21,411 nucleotides of DNA from an uncultured Collinsella sp. GTDB lineage: Bacteria; Actinomycetota; Coriobacteriia; Coriobacteriales; Coriobacteriaceae. Positions within the stretch are counted from its first letter, which is position 1. Every line of letters begins with the position of its first letter. The translations under genes were made by a program, and so were the position numbers. Positions 6,942 to 13,614 of this stretch are shown here, in pieces. The DNA lies in assembly GCA_902494765.1 (NCBI GenBank), contig CABUUK010000040.1, positions 1 to 21,411 of the forward strand, read 5' to 3'. The notes under the pieces were generated by a model. The model was not told the origin of the DNA, did not search any database, and was given only the letters and a program-made list of their open reading frames with translations.

Positions 6942-7817
6942 TTAACTTTGCTGGGCACGGCGGGCGGCACGGCGGGCACGGGCTTCCCGGATTTCCTCCA
7001 AGTGGCTAATGATCTCGGCAGCGCTTTCCTCGATGGCCTTGCCGTCGGTACGCACCACAAAGCAGCCTAGGCGCTTCATGAGGGTACGAGCTTCCTCAAG
7101 CTCGCTGCGCACGCTCTCGGGCTCGGCATAAGAGCCGGCAACGGCACGAGCGTAGTCATCGCCCAAGCGGCTATCGCGAATCTCAGAAATAACGTCGACG
7201 GTCGAAATCAAACCGAACAGGCGCATCGGGTCAACCTCGTAAATCGACTTGGGCGGCTCCATGCCGTGCGCCAGAGGGACGTTGGCCACCTTGTAACCCT
7301 GATAGGCCAAATACATCGACAGCGGTGTCTTGGACGTGCGCGATACGCCCAGCAGCACGATATCGGCACCCGACAGATCGTCGCAGCCGCGCCCGTCATC
7401 GTGCTCAACGAAATACTCCATGGCCTCGATACGATGGAAATAGCGATCATCGGTCTTGTGAATCACGCCCGCAACGCCCTTGGGCGGCACACCGATAAGC
7501 GACGACAGCACGGCAAGCGTCGGGCCAATCAGGTCGACCGAGCGAATGTGCAGCATACCCAGGTAATCGAGCACGCGGGCGCGAAGCGACGGGTCGACGA
7601 TGGTGTGAAACACGGCGATATCGCGATGGTCCGCATCCACGCGCGGACCGACAAACGACTCGACCTGCTCCACCGAGGTCACCTTGGGCAGGCGCAAAAC
7701 ACGAAAAGCCCCTTCATCAAATTGCCCGGACGCCGCAAGCACCACCTCGCAAGCGGTATCTCCGAGCGAGTCGGAGATAACGATGACGGTGGGACGAGCG
7801 GTGACCGGGCAATCCAT
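6942..7817 (-). CDS. PPDK/PEP synthase regulatory protein (PDRP, DUF299 kinase-phosphorylase)
   Basis: 291 residues. This family is bifunctional: it phosphorylates a threonine beside the catalytic histidine of PPDK (or PEP synthase) using ADP, and removes it by Pi-dependent phosphorolysis. Family hallmarks are VIVISDSLGDTA (11-22), HKTDDRYFHRIEAMEYFVEHD (split around 120-140), and the P-loop-like GVSRTSKTPLSMYLA starting at 157. The C-terminal tail is Arg/Ala-rich. Start is ATG at 7817 with AAGGAG 6 nt upstream. It lies 34 nt after glyS and before ppdK, its likely target, so the PPDK rather than PEP synthase specificity is supported by context. A glyQS-PDRP neighbourhood is also known in Firmicutes (yqfL near glyQS in Bacillus subtilis). 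Confidence 0.94.
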   Translation of the reverse strand: MDCPVTARPTVIVISDSLGDTACEVVLAASGQFDEGAFRVLRLPKVTSVEQVESFVGPRVDADHRDIAVFHTIVDPSLRARVLDYLGMLHIRSVDLIGPTLAVLSSLIGVPPKGVAGVIHKTDDRYFHRIEAMEYFVEHDDGRGCDDLSGADIVLLGVSRTSKTPLSMYLAYQGYKVANVPLAHGMEPPKSIYEVDPMRLFGLISTVDVISEIRDSRLGDDYARAVAGSYAEPESVRSELEEARTLMKRLGCFVVRTDGKAIEESAAEIISHLEEIREARARRAARRAQQS

Positions 7818-7851
7818 GCGGGGCTCCTTTTGCGCTTACGCGCAGGCTGGC

Positions 7852-9948
7852 TTACTTTTTGCGGGCAAGCTCACCGATGTTGGCGATGCCGGAGAAAACG
7901 GCCTCAAAGCGGTTGAGCAGCTTAAGGCGATTATCGCGGAGCTGCTCGTCCTTGTCCATGACCATAACCTCATCGAAGAAACGGTCGATGGGCGCGCGCA
8001 GGGCGGCGAGGGCAGCAAATGCGGCCGGGTAGTCCTCGGCAGCAAGGGCGGCATCGACAGCGGTCTGAGCGGCCTCGGAGGCATCGGCAAGCGCGAGCTC
8101 GGCCTCGCCCATCAGGCTGCGGTCGTACTCCACGCCCAGCTCGGGCTTGGAGATATGCGCGGCGCGAGCATGGGCGGTCGCAAGGTTGTCGAACGTCTCG
8201 GCGTCGTTCTTGCGGGCCTCGTCGAGGGCGGCGCAGCGGGCAAAGAAGACGGACGGGGCGATGATGTGTACCGCGGAGACGGCGGCAACGGTATCGGCCG
8301 GGATCTTCTCGTCGCGAGCCATGCTCACCAGGCGGCCATGGAAGAAGTCACGAACCTGCTGGGCGACCTCGGCGGCGTCGAACTCAATGCCCTGCTCGCT
8401 GTAGAGCTCAAGGGCGAAGTCGATAAGCGACGTGGGGTCGATCGGCAGACGGTCGCGCAGGATGTTGATGATGCCGATAGCAGCACGACGCAGCGCGTAG
8501 GGGTCCGAAGAGCCGGTCGGGGGCTCGCCGATGGCAAAGATACCGGCGATGGTATCGAGCTTGTCGGCACAGGCCACGATGCAGCCAACGGTGCCCTCGG
8601 GCAGCTCGTCACCGGCAAAGCGAGGACGATAGTGATCGCGAATAGCATGAGCGACCTCGTCGTTCTCCCCCATCGCGGTCGCGTAATAACCGCCCATCAC
8701 GCCCTGCTGGCTCGTGAACTCGACGACGGCGTTAGACACCAGGTCGGCCTTGCACAGGTGCGCGGCGCGAGCAGCATCGGCTGCCAGGTGAGCACCCAGG
8801 TGTGCCTCACGGGCAATAGCGAGCGCGAGCTGCTCGATGCGATCGGACTTGGCGAGCACGCTACCGAGCTTCTCCTGGAAGGCAACCTTGGCCAGACGCT
8901 CACGGAACTCGTCGAGGGAGATCTTCAAGTCCTCCTCGTAGAAGAACTTGGCATCGTCCAGACGGGCACGCACAACGCGCTCGTTGCCGTCGATCACGCG
9001 CTCGGCGTTCTCGGGCTTGCTGTTGGAAACGACCACGAACTCACGCGTGAGCTTGCCCTCGCCGTCATAGATCGGGAAGTAGCGCTGGTTGGTGAGCATG
9101 GACTCGCAGATGATCTCGTGCGGGACCTTGAAGAACTCCTCGTCGAAGGTACCGACGAGCACCGTCGGCCACTCGCAGAGGTTAATGACCTCCTCAAAGA
9201 CCTTCTTGGGCGTATCGACATGGCAGCCGGGACGGGCAGCCTCGACCTCGGCGATACCGGCAAGGATGGCCTCGCGACGGCGCTCGGCAGAAAGCACACC
9301 GGCGTCCTCGAGCACCTGCTCGTAAACAGCGGGGCTGGCGACCACATGGTCACCGGGGCCAAGCACGCGATGACCGCGCGTGGTGTTGCCGCTCGTCACG
9401 TCGGCAAACGACACGGGCACAACGTCCTCGCCCAGAAGGCAGCAGATCCAGCGGACCGGACGAACAAAGGTCGCATGCTCGTGACCCCAGCGCTGAGAGC
9501 GGTAGTTGGGCCACTGCAGGCCAGCGATAGTCTTCTCGCACAGGGCCGTCAGGATCGGGGTGGCCGGGGCGGAAGGGATGTTCTTCTCGGCAAAGACGTA
9601 CTCACGGCCGTCGGTGTCCTCGCGACGGACCAAATCCTCGGCAGCCACACCGCACTTGCGGGCGAAGCCCTGGGCGGCCTTGGTGGCGTTACCGTCGGCA
9701 TCGAAGGCGATGTTGGCCGCGGGGCCGCGCTTGACCTCGTGAACCTCGTCGGTCGCGGTGGCGACGTCGGCAACGAGCGCAGCCAGGCGGCGCGGGCTCG
9801 AGATCACACGGACCTCGCCGTGGGCCAGACCGGCCTCGTCGAGACCCTTGGCGATCATGGTGCCAAGCTGCTTGACGGCATTGTTCAGCGGTGCGGAGGG
9901 CATTTCTTCCGTACCGATCTCAAACAGGAAATCCTTAGCGTCTGCCAT
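7852..9948 (-). CDS. glyS: Glycine-tRNA ligase beta subunit
   Basis: 698 residues, close to the usual 690. The beta subunit of the alpha2beta2 class II GlyRS binds tRNA-Gly and is needed for aminoacylation with GlyQ. The N-terminus FLFEIGTEEMPS is diagnostic; other family blocks are GHRVLGPGDHVV, ESMLTNQRYFPIYD, DAKFFYEEDLKISLD, GSSDPYALRRAAIGI and the C-terminal helical anticodon-binding region with FFDEVMVMDKDEQLRDNRL. Start is ATG at 9948, separated from the glyQ stop by three bases (TAAGCCATG), so translation is coupled; GAGGTGG inside the end of glyQ can serve as ribosome binding site. The gene avoids TTA, CTA and TCA codons, which leaves a long open antisense frame. Confidence 0.97.
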   Translation of the reverse strand: MADAKDFLFEIGTEEMPSAPLNNAVKQLGTMIAKGLDEAGLAHGEVRVISSPRRLAALVADVATATDEVHEVKRGPAANIAFDADGNATKAAQGFARKCGVAAEDLVRREDTDGREYVFAEKNIPSAPATPILTALCEKTIAGLQWPNYRSQRWGHEHATFVRPVRWICCLLGEDVVPVSFADVTSGNTTRGHRVLGPGDHVVASPAVYEQVLEDAGVLSAERRREAILAGIAEVEAARPGCHVDTPKKVFEEVINLCEWPTVLVGTFDEEFFKVPHEIICESMLTNQRYFPIYDGEGKLTREFVVVSNSKPENAERVIDGNERVVRARLDDAKFFYEEDLKISLDEFRERLAKVAFQEKLGSVLAKSDRIEQLALAIAREAHLGAHLAADAARAAHLCKADLVSNAVVEFTSQQGVMGGYYATAMGENDEVAHAIRDHYRPRFAGDELPEGTVGCIVACADKLDTIAGIFAIGEPPTGSSDPYALRRAAIGIINILRDRLPIDPTSLIDFALELYSEQGIEFDAAEVAQQVRDFFHGRLVSMARDEKIPADTVAAVSAVHIIAPSVFFARCAALDEARKNDAETFDNLATAHARAAHISKPELGVEYDRSLMGEAELALADASEAAQTAVDAALAAEDYPAAFAALAALRAPIDRFFDEVMVMDKDEQLRDNRLKLLNRFEAVFSGIANIGELARKK

Positions 9949-9951
9949 GGC

Positions 9952-10863
9952 TTACGCCACCTCGCCTTCCTGATCGGCATTCTCGTTGACTCCGGCGACC
10001 TCGGCCATGTAGGCCTCGCAGCACGCCTTGGCGACGGCGCGGACGCGCAGGATGTAGTTGGCACGCTCGACCGCGGACAGGGCGCCGCGAGCATCGAGCA
10101 GGTTGAAAGCGTGGCTGCACTTCATGACGCAGTCATATGCCGGCAGCGGCAGCTTGCGCTCCAGGCAGGAATGGCACTCGGCCTCGTAGTCGTCAAACTT
10201 CTGACGCATCATCTCGACGTTGGCGACCTCAAAGTTATAGGCACTGAACTCGCGCTCGTTCTCGAGGAACACGTCGCCATAGGTCATGGGCGTGCCGTCG
10301 GGCAGGTAGCTCCACACCAGGTCGTAGACCGAGTTAACGCCCTGGGCGTACATGGCGATACGCTCCAGGCCGTAGGTGATCTCGACGGGCACGGGGTCGA
10401 CCTCGATGCCGCCCACCTGCTGGAAGTACGTAAACTGCGTGACCTCCATGCCATTGAGCCAGACCTCCCAGCCAAGGCCCCAGGCGCCGAGCGTCGGGCT
10501 CTCCCAGTCGTCCTCGACAAAGCGGACGTCATGGTCGTTGGGGTCCAAGCCAATGGCGGCAAGAGACCCCAGGTAGAGCTCCTGGGCGTTGACCGGCGAG
10601 GGCTTGATAAGCACCTGGAACTGATAGTAGTGCTGCATGCGGTTGGGGTTCTCGCCGTAGCGGCCGTCGGCGGGACGGCGGCAGGGCTGCGCATAGCAGG
10701 TGCGCCACTCGGCGGGACCGAGCGAGCGCAGCGTGGTCGCGGTATGGAAGGTACCGGCACCGACCTCGGAGTCGTAGGGCTGCATAATAACGCAGCCCTG
10801 CTCGCCCCAGTACTGCTGGAGGCGCAGGATGATGTCTTGGAAGGAAAGCGATGAAGCGTTCAT
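9952..10863 (-). CDS. glyQ: Glycine-tRNA ligase alpha subunit
   Basis: 303 residues, the normal size. The alpha subunit carries the class II catalytic core that forms glycyl-adenylate. Diagnostic blocks are LRLQQYWGEQGCVIMQPYD near the N-terminus, VGAGTFHTATTLRSLGP, YVQP-like CYAQPCRRPADGRYGENPNR, GWEVWLNGMEVTQFTYFQQ and ITYGLERIAMY. Start is ATG at 10863, 59 nt after the lepB stop. A TATAGT at 10910-10915 could be a -10 box but no -35 box is seen, so co-transcription with lepB is likely. The leader is too short for a T-box. Most better-known Actinobacteria use the homodimeric GlyRS, so the two-subunit type is a useful lineage marker. Confidence 0.97.
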   Translation of the reverse strand: MNASSLSFQDIILRLQQYWGEQGCVIMQPYDSEVGAGTFHTATTLRSLGPAEWRTCYAQPCRRPADGRYGENPNRMQHYYQFQVLIKPSPVNAQELYLGSLAAIGLDPNDHDVRFVEDDWESPTLGAWGLGWEVWLNGMEVTQFTYFQQVGGIEVDPVPVEITYGLERIAMYAQGVNSVYDLVWSYLPDGTPMTYGDVFLENEREFSAYNFEVANVEMMRQKFDDYEAECHSCLERKLPLPAYDCVMKCSHAFNLLDARGALSAVERANYILRVRAVAKACCEAYMAEVAGVNENADQEGEVA

Positions 10864-10922
10864 GCCTCTAATATCCCCTCGTCGAAACGATTACACGGTT
10901 AGGTACTGTACTATAGCGGTTT

Positions 10923-11486
10923 TTAGTCGATAGCGCCCAGACGGTTGAGCGGCCAGTAACGCACGAGCGCCACGGCGATCAGGTCCGAACGGTCGACGGG
11001 ACCAAAGTAGCGTGAGTCGGCAGAGTTTTCGCGGTTGTCGCCCATCACCCACACGCACCCGTCGGGAACGGTGTAGGGATAGCTTACCTGAGCGCCGGGC
11101 GATTGGACCGAAAGTGGCCAGCTCATGCCCGTCGTATAGTCCTCGTCGAGCGCTTGGCCGTCAACGACCACCTTGCCATCCTGCAGGTCAACCGTCTGGC
11201 CGGCTGTGGCAATAACACGCTTGACAAGAACATCATGCTCGGAGGTGCCATCGGGGTTGTGAAAAACCACGATATCGCCCTGCTTGACGGGCTGACCGAG
11301 CTCGAGGCTCACCTTTTGCGCCAGGATCTGGTCGCCAATCTCGATCGTGTCCTCCATAGAACCGGTGGGCACCACAAAGGGCTCGACCACAAAAGTGCGG
11401 ATCAGGAACGTGGCCACGAGCGCGATCGCGATGACCGCGATCCACTCAAAAGCGCCCCTCAACGCGGAATGTTGCGTAGGAACCAT
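10923..11486 (-). CDS. lepB: Type I signal peptidase
   Basis: 187 residues. It cleaves signal peptides of exported proteins at the outer face of the membrane. One N-terminal membrane segment spans about 12-33 (FEWIAVIAIALVATFLIR). The Ser/Lys dyad is visible: Ser43 in VVPTGSMEDTI and Lys89 in VLVKRVIATAGQ. MGDNRENSADSRYFG (148-162) is the conserved box D/E. Start is ATG at 11486, which has AGGAG 5 nt upstream; the GTG two codons earlier would overlap that site. It follows trmD by 2 nt, so it is part of the rpsP operon and translationally coupled. lepB beside rplS and rnhB is a common order elsewhere; here it stays with trmD while rplS and rnhB have moved. Confidence 0.97.
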   Translation of the reverse strand: MVPTQHSALRGAFEWIAVIAIALVATFLIRTFVVEPFVVPTGSMEDTIEIGDQILAQKVSLELGQPVKQGDIVVFHNPDGTSEHDVLVKRVIATAGQTVDLQDGKVVVDGQALDEDYTTGMSWPLSVQSPGAQVSYPYTVPDGCVWVMGDNRENSADSRYFGPVDRSDLIAVALVRYWPLNRLGAID

Positions 11487-11488
11487 AC

Positions 11489-12247
11489 TCACTCCTCGCT
11501 CTGCGAATACGAAGCGTCAAGAATCTCCTGCGCGTAAGCGCGCTCCTCGGGCGTGAGCCGCGCCGTCTCGATCAAGTCGGGACGCCAGCGGCAGGTGCGC
11601 TCGATGGCGTTCTTGCGACGCCAGGCATCGACCTTGGCGTGATCGCCGCTCACAAGCACCGGAGGCACGCCCTCGCCGTTGAACTCGGCAGGACGGGTGT
11701 ACTGCGCGTACTCGAGCAGGCCTCCATCCTCGGCGGTCGAGAACGACTCGTCCACGTTGCTCATCTCGTCGCCCAGGGCGCCGGGAATCAGGCGTACGAC
11801 GGCATCGGCAACGACCATAGCGGGAAGCTCGCCGCCCGTAAGCACGTAGTCGCCGATCGACAGACGCTCATCGGCATACGCATACGCGCGCTCGTCGACG
11901 CCCTCGTAGCGACTGCACACAAACAGCAGGCGCTCACTTTTGAGCAGGCGCTCGGCCACATGCTGCGTAAAGGGCTCGCCACAGGGGGTGAAGAACACAA
12001 CCGTGGGCTTGGGACCCTCTGCGCTAATGGCCTCGATGGCCTCCGCGATAGGCTCGACCTTCATGAGCATGCCCTGCCCGCCGCCGTACGGCTCGTCATC
12101 GACGGTACGATGGCGGTCGTGCGTCCAGTCGCGCAGGTTATACGCCTTAAAATCAAAAAGGCCGGCCTTGCGGGCGCGGCCCAAAATCGATGTGGACATG
12201 ACGGGCTCAAACATCTCGGGAAAGACCGAAAGGGTCTCGATCAGCAT
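11489..12247 (-). CDS. trmD: tRNA (guanine-37-N1)-methyltransferase
   Basis: 252 residues. TrmD methylates N1 of G37 next to the anticodon using S-adenosylmethionine, preventing +1 frameshifting. It is a SPOUT enzyme with a trefoil knot. Visible blocks are LSVFPEMFEPVMSTSILGRA, NLRDWTHDRHRTVDDEPYGG (56 residues in), GGGQGMLMKVEP, CSRYEGVDERAY, and the knot segment LSIGDYVLTGGELPAMVVAD. The C-terminal domain has EYAQYTRPAEFNG and VLVSGDHAKVDAWRR. Start is ATG at 12247 with AGGGAGGA just upstream, 10 nt after rimM. Confidence 0.98.
   Translation of the reverse strand: MLIETLSVFPEMFEPVMSTSILGRARKAGLFDFKAYNLRDWTHDRHRTVDDEPYGGGQGMLMKVEPIAEAIEAISAEGPKPTVVFFTPCGEPFTQHVAERLLKSERLLFVCSRYEGVDERAYAYADERLSIGDYVLTGGELPAMVVADAVVRLIPGALGDEMSNVDESFSTAEDGGLLEYAQYTRPAEFNGEGVPPVLVSGDHAKVDAWRRKNAIERTCRWRPDLIETARLTPEERAYAQEILDASYSQSEE
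11492..11496 (-). promoter_or_regulatory. Ribosome binding site of lepB
   Basis: AGGAG lies within the last codons of trmD with 5 nt to the ATG at 11486. It decides against the GTG at 11492, which overlaps this motif. Confidence 0.75.
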
Positions 12248-12257
12248 GTTGTCCTCC

Positions 12258-12779
12258 CTACTTGTCCATATCGATCAGGCCGTCCATAACATGGACGGAA
12301 ATTGTTCCTGTATCGGGAAGATCGAGCACGACCTGCTCGATCACGGGAATCAGTACCTCGCCGTACCGATCGCCCTCGACAACCCAAACATCGTTAGCGG
12401 GCGTCGACATGATCTCGACGATCGTGCCGAGCGAACCGAAGCGCTCGTCGACCACCTCGCGACCCATCAGGTCGGTATAGGCAGCGTCGAGCGAATCGAG
12501 CTCAAAGTCGTCACGATTTGCCAGCACGTAGCATCCCGTGATGCCCTCGGCGGCCGTCAAGTCGTCAATGCCCTCAAACGAGACCAGATCGCCATCGCCC
12601 GTATCGGTGACGGACACGACCGTGCAAAAGCGGTCGCGCTTGAGCGCCGGCGGCGTCAGGGCGACGCGCATACCCGGCTCTAATACAGAAGGAAGCCCCC
12701 GCAGCGGCTGCGCGAGGACCTCCCCCTTCCTTCCGTGCGGCTTGACCACACGGGCGATGTTTTTGTACTGGGACCTCAA
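12258..12779 (-). CDS. rimM: Ribosome maturation factor RimM
   Basis: 173 residues. RimM binds S19 and helps 30S head assembly. The N-terminal RimM domain opens with IARVVKPHGRKGEV, matching the family pattern vGri.kpHGlkGev. The C-terminal PRC-barrel part includes DLMGREVVDERFGSLGTIVEI, DVWVVEG and the family signature EVLIPVIEQVVLDLP. The only start consistent with the conserved N-terminus is TTG at 12779, 4 nt after the khpA stop. The next in-frame GTG (12749) would delete the first conserved strand. The TTG has only a weak AGGA and lies inside a small hairpin (listed separately), so translation probably depends on coupling to khpA. Confidence 0.94.
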   Translation of the reverse strand: MRSQYKNIARVVKPHGRKGEVLAQPLRGLPSVLEPGMRVALTPPALKRDRFCTVVSVTDTGDGDLVSFEGIDDLTAAEGITGCYVLANRDDFELDSLDAAYTDLMGREVVDERFGSLGTIVEIMSTPANDVWVVEGDRYGEVLIPVIEQVVLDLPDTGTISVHVMDGLIDMDK

Positions 12780-12784
12780 GGTCC
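12771..12784 (-). promoter_or_regulatory. Perfect palindrome around the rimM start codon
   Basis: GGACCTTGAGGTCC on the minus strand: stem GGACC/GGTCC with the tetraloop TTGA, so the TTG start codon is in the loop. It also overlaps the end of the khpA stop codon. A ribosome finishing khpA would melt it. A regulatory role is inference. Confidence 0.45.
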
Positions 12785-13068
12785 TAGCCCAGAACCTCTA
12801 CCTCGACAGCAGTGTCGAGGCGAGCGGCCAGTGCACGGGCGAGCGTGCGAATGGCCTTGATGGTACGGCCACGACGGCCGATGACCTTAGCGACGTCATC
12901 CTCGGCGACCGAAACCTCAATCGTAGAGGCGTCGTCACCATCGATGACCTCAAGGCTCACGGAATCCGGGTCGTCGACGATCTGAACAACGAGATATTCG
13001 ACGAGATCGGCGATGCGATCTGAGAGCATTGCCTCACCCTCGAGCTGTGCAGCGTCAACCTCAGGCAC
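12784..13068 (-). CDS. khpA: KH-domain RNA-binding protein KhpA
   Basis: 94 residues. KhpA is a small KH-domain protein that, in Gram-positive bacteria, works with KhpB and binds many RNAs. The GXXG loop is in VAKVIGRRGRTIKAIRTL near the C-terminus, and the N-terminal LVEYLVVQIVDDPDSVSLEV is typical. Start is GTG at 13068, with GAGGAG 6 nt upstream and 3 nt after the rpsP stop. An in-frame ATG at 13029 would give the more usual length of 81 residues and has a weaker purine-rich site, so the start is less certain than the identity. Confidence 0.92.
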   Translation of the reverse strand: MPEVDAAQLEGEAMLSDRIADLVEYLVVQIVDDPDSVSLEVIDGDDASTIEVSVAEDDVAKVIGRRGRTIKAIRTLARALAARLDTAVEVEVLG

Positions 13069-13071
13069 GAT

Positions 13072-13413
13072 TTACTCCTCGGCGCCCTCAGCGGCCTCAG
13101 CGGCAGCCTTAGCGGCCTCGGCCTCTTTGGCGAGCTGCTTCTTGGACTTCTTGACGACGGTCTCGGTCTTCTCGCCCTCGTTGGCGGCCTTGACCAGAGC
13201 GGCGACGGCGTCGGTGAGCTGAGCGCCCTTGGACTGCCAGTCGGCGATCTTCTCGAGGTCGAGGTTGATGGTCTTGGGGGCGGTCATCGGGTTGTAGCGG
13301 CCAACCTCCTCGATGATACGACCGTCACGCGGGGCGCGGGAATCGGCGACGACGACACGGTAGTACGGACGCTTCTTAGCGCCGTGACGAGCAAGGCGAA
13401 TCTTGACTGCCAA
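13072..13413 (-). CDS. rpsP: 30S ribosomal protein S16
   Basis: 113 residues from a TTG start at 13413. S16 is a 30S assembly protein. The core AVKIRLARHGAKKRPYYRVV, ADSRAPRDGRIIEEVGRYNP and KIADWQSKGAQLTDAVAALV is unmistakable. The family starts at MAVKIRL, so the TTG is the true start; GGAGGAG lies 6 nt upstream and no ATG fits. After about residue 85 there is a Lys/Ala/Glu-rich tail (KKSKKQLAKEAEAAKAAAE) beyond the usual end of S16. It is the first gene of the rpsP-khpA-rimM-trmD-lepB operon and has a good promoter about 55 nt upstream. Confidence 0.97.
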   Translation of the reverse strand: MAVKIRLARHGAKKRPYYRVVVADSRAPRDGRIIEEVGRYNPMTAPKTINLDLEKIADWQSKGAQLTDAVAALVKAANEGEKTETVVKKSKKQLAKEAEAAKAAAEAAEGAEE

Positions 13414-13419
13414 AGGAAA

Positions 13420-13426
13420 CTCCTCC
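13420..13426 (-). promoter_or_regulatory. Ribosome binding site of rpsP
   Basis: GGAGGAG with a 6-nt spacer fixes the TTG at 13413 as the start of S16. Confidence 0.85.
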
Positions 13427-13469
13427 AACCAAGCAGCTTTAGGCTGCAACTACAAACAAACAGTTGAAC

Positions 13470-13498
13470 ATAATACGCCATCGACGCGGGCAGGTGAA
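13470..13498 (-). promoter_or_regulatory. Promoter of the rpsP operon
   Basis: TTCACC (-35, 13493-13498) and TATTAT (-10, 13470-13475) on the minus strand with an ideal 17-nt spacer; four and five bases match the sigma-70 consensus. Transcription would start near 13463, giving a leader of about 50 nt. Confidence 0.65.
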
Positions 13499-13602
13499 GT
13501 CCGTGAGACCAACTTCTTCGGTGTAGTCGAGGGCAAATCCATATCTTAGACAAGAATTCGGGATTTGCAAGCACATACACGCACCCCACATGAGCTGCGC
13601 GG

Positions 13603-13608
13603 TATACT
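13603..13608 (+). promoter_or_regulatory. -10 element of dinB
   Basis: TATACT, five of six consensus bases. The A of the dinB ATG at 13615 is 7 nt from the last base of the box, the normal distance to a transcription start, so the mRNA may be leaderless. No clear -35 box is present at 17 nt. Confidence 0.5.
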
Positions 13609-13614
13609 CATGAC

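Noticed and set aside
7684..10854. A plus-strand open frame of 1056 codons opposite glyS and glyQ
   Set aside because: Its codons are exact reverse complements of the glyS/glyQ codons. It stays open because these genes avoid TTA, CTA and TCA. It has no recognisable domain, while the minus strand encodes complete GlyRS subunits.
10864..10922. T-box riboswitch before glyQ
   Set aside because: Only 59 nt between lepB and glyQ, with no specifier stem or antiterminator.
13440..13614. LexA (SOS) box between rpsP and dinB
   Set aside because: No GAAC-N4-GTTC-like palindrome; the GAAC near 13626 has no partner at the right distance.
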